From Alligator mississippiensis (Eukaryota; Chordata; Crocodylia; Alligatoridae): a stretch of DNA of 64,000 nt. Below, piece after piece: positions 61,413 through 64,000 of the stretch; position 1 is the first letter of the stretch, and the number at the start of each line of letters is the position of its first letter. The notes under the pieces are model-generated. The model was not told the DNA's origin. It saw only the letters and a program-made list of their open reading frames with translations, and did no database searches. The position numbers and the translations under genes were made by a program. The stretch covers positions 70,149,895-70,213,894 of the forward strand of contig NC_081833.1 of NCBI RefSeq assembly GCF_030867095.1, in the 5' to 3' direction.

Positions 61413-64000
61413 TCCTGGGTTGAAAGGGTTGTGGTAGAAGTGCAGACAAAAGGGCTTCCATTTGTGGGTGTGTATCTTGGAAATACAGAGAGAAGGTAAC
61501 TGGAGATCTTAAGGCTTAATATAAAAGGTTATGGTTTTGGGCTCAACTTCATGCAGAATAAGAATGAAGGAACTGAGTTTGAATATGAAAGACTGCTGGT
61601 GATAAGAGGAAACCACATTTTTTAAGACTATGACTTCAGCAAATGATAAAATCTAATGCCTTGTACAGATCAGTGGCATAACTATCATGTCTCATATTTG
61701 CTTAATTTTTCCCTCGTCCACTATGAAGGCGGTAGGAAGCAGTTTTCATGCTTCCCTGGCAGCAAGATTTTTGAATGTGGGAAACCTGATAGCATGTCTA
61801 CATAAATACCAGACTTTGGCCTGGTGCCCCTTCTGGTTTCCTTAAGGACTGGGAAGTGATGGGAAGAATGTGTTTCTTCCGTATGTAGTCATCGCAATCA
61901 TAGTAAACTAACGCTGATACTCAGCTTAGTCTACCTCAGCTCACTTAGCTGCTGCAGCATGTACAGGGGGTCATTGGCAAGCAAATGAGACACCACAGCT
62001 GGTTGTGTCTGCCTGGGGTTAACAAGAGAAACTAAAAGGCAATTTAATGTTGCTTCGTCCATGATGTGCAGGCTGGGGATGTTAGTCCTTGTTTTAGAGC
62101 CCAAATGCACGTCTGTCACCTGAATGCTACGAGTGGCACAGGGAGCCTCTTGTGTATGGCACATGGCAGACTGGGGAGATGACAGGCAGCACAGCAACAG
62201 ATTGGGCAGAAAGCAGAGCAGTAAATCAGACAGGAAGCAGAAAGTAGAGCTGCAGGTCAGGCAGGGAGCATGGCAGGAGCAAAAAGCAGAACAGCAGGTG
62301 AGATAAGGAGCACAGGGCAGGGAGGAGAAAGCAGAGCAGCTGATTGGGCAGGAGAAGGAGATGGGAATGGTACTCGAGGGGAGGGCACAGGGCTAATTTG
62401 GTATGCCTGCCAGAAAAGGTTGGCTCCCACTGATCTGCATTATGCTCTCAAAGTCTGGTGTTAGCTGTCAGTTGTTTGCTCATTTGTATCTCTTTTCCGT
62501 GCATGATTGGCAGACTCTTAGCCATTATAAAGACACTCAGTCAACCTGGGCCTTCCCCCTCCTCCCCCCCACCTCTATTTGTGCTAGCAGCAGCTGTCAC
62601 AAGTAAATCCCCTTTAATGTTATATATTGAGTCCTGTTCAGTTTGGTATCTCATGTACAGAGAGAATGCACACGCATATGTTAAAAAGCTCTGCTATGGT
62701 CATGTCAATGGGTTGACTCGGAATGACGAGAGCCAGGGAATTTGGAGACTTTCCCCTGCAATTTTACACTTGTAAAGTTGGTTTGACATGGTTTTATATG
62801 AAGCTTAGGGCAAATAAAAGTAATTTAAGTAAAATACCAACAGCAAACCCCTCGGAAGTCCCAGTTCCTATAGCGGCCTAATGACTTACCAACTGAATCT
62901 GTGAAGCTTGCCAAACTATAGCAAAATGGTTTGAATTATAGGAATATAAACAAAAAATGTTGCGATGAGTATGGAGCAGAGGCAGAAAGGCCTTTTGGAT
63001 GTTCTGAGAGAATGCTCTGTTTTATTTGAACTGGAACCACCATATTTATTTTGTAGGGGATGACAGGGAGGGTTGCACCCTCACTGTGGGTCGGTGCTAA
63101 TTTCAGACAGCCTGTTGGCAAGCAGACGGAGTGGAGATGAAATTGTGTGCGTCAACCACCGTAAGAATGAAGATCCTAAAGAATCCACAGACAGCTTTTA
63201 TGGCACCTGCCCTGCAACGTGCTGGCTGCCCTAAAATCTCACTGAGGGTGCTCAGTATGTTGTAGGATTGGAGTCAGACAGCTCTCGGTGTATACAGCTG
63301 CGCAGTAAGGACTGAACTGGCATACACTTTGACTTCTGCGGAGACTCTTTACGATAGCAACCCCTTATCACACCCATAGGTTCCCACATGAGAGTAACGT
63401 TATGCATATGAGTAATCCTTGAGCCCATGTGATTGCTGGATTGCAGACATGTCTTTGGGAGTGTGTGCATCAGGTTTTGGGCTGGAATGTCAGGCTTTGA
63501 CCAACTCTGAAGAAAACTTGCTTGTTGCATAATTAAGACGTGCTGAAGAGAATTGTTGAAATGTTATAATGTAAGGGGGTGCCTTTTGTTATCCTTGCCT
63601 TATAGAAGTATACCCTTAGCAAGCACATATCTAAAATAACATTTCTGTGTAAATATATGGGCAGAACAGAATATGTGATAGTGTGGTGTTGAATAAAAGC
63701 ATTTTTTTTAGTACTCATTTAGATTAACCCATTTGTGACCCAGCTATGGTTAACTCTTCCGTATGGGACATCCAGCATGCCATCCCCGCAGTGTATTTTT
63801 TGTAATTACTCGGTCCTTGTCACTGTAGCATCCAAGTGCCTCAGAAACATTAATCTCATGAAGGTTTGGGGAGGATAAGGTGATCTAAGGCCAGCAGCAT
63901 GCGACTAGGTTGTCGTGAGGTGAAAGAAGGGCAGAGCTACTGTGGTTTAGCTTCCATTTGCCATGGAGTACGAGCACGCATGTGAGCTGTTACCGTGTAG
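61413..64000. other. Intron 1 sequence to the right edge
   Basis: Apart from the purine-rich repeat at 62190-62370, no structure was recognised. No exon of CMIP is visible before the window ends. Confidence 0.5.
62190..62370 (+). repeat. Purine-rich degenerate minisatellite
   Basis: AGAAAGCAGAGCAG-type words recur at about 62208, 62239, 62281 and 62326, spaced by 31, 42 and 45 bases, joined by CAGGCAGGGAGC-type linkers. It is a degenerate tandem array on the sense strand of intron 1, rich in A and G. The short Gln/Lys/Arg-rich open frames across it are by-products. Confidence 0.6.

Overview
This is vertebrate nuclear DNA, most likely from a crocodilian, with a turtle as the alternative. The evidence is the repeat content: a 5'-truncated CR1 LINE with the sauropsid CR1 3' tail and several CR1 tail fragments, old MIR-like SINE copies, many non-autonomous hAT, pogo/Tigger-like and other inverted-repeat DNA elements, and tails that look like Penelope-like elements. 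I saw no Alu, no L1 and no recognisable retrovirus. Genes are sparse and introns long. Nothing looks prokaryotic.

Only one protein-coding exon can be supported. It is the first coding exon of CMIP (c-Maf-inducing protein) at 33630-33923 on the plus strand, 98 codons ending at a clear GT splice donor in phase 0. It lies in a CpG island (about 33085-33960) whose upstream part holds a CRE, an E-box and a CCAAT box within about 40 bases, and whose leader holds a six-codon upstream ORF. Everything from 33924 to the right edge is read as CMIP intron 1. Exon 2, which should continue the PH domain, is not in the window.

Left of CMIP lies an intergenic region. The first 8.5 kb is AT-rich and looks like a long 3' UTR ending in two close AATAAA signals at 8455 and 8468. 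In amniotes the gene upstream of CMIP on the same strand is GAN, so this may be the GAN 3' UTR, but no GAN coding exon is visible to prove it. From 8.5 to 28 kb the sequence is mostly plain, with a CpG-enriched patch (about 8990-9560), a CR1 tail (17.5 kb), a small MITE (22.3 kb), a diverged U1 snRNA copy (25.4 kb) and MIR fragments. From 28.4 to 32.9 kb comes a repeat-dense stretch: GC-rich duplicated sequence, the CR1 LINE, a MIR, an inverted-repeat Penelope-like unit with a hammerhead-ribozyme-like core, and a GC-rich minisatellite of 76-82 base units just upstream of the CMIP promoter.

Right of exon 1, intron 1 opens with about 260 bases of alternating purine-pyrimidine sequence (Z-DNA-prone). 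The rest is intron with scattered DNA transposons: a 1.1 kb hAT-like element (43.5-44.6 kb), a 437-base inverted-repeat element with a central palindrome (45.6 kb), a short Tigger-like element (46.9 kb), a pogo/Tigger-like element with TA target sites (59.1 kb) and a hAT MITE (61.1 kb). A second Penelope-like tail lies at 42.3 kb and a polyC-polyA tract at 35.9 kb. No new multi-gene system was found. The most interesting items are the Z-DNA-prone tract at the splice donor, the promoter-proximal minisatellite and the hammerhead-like remnants.
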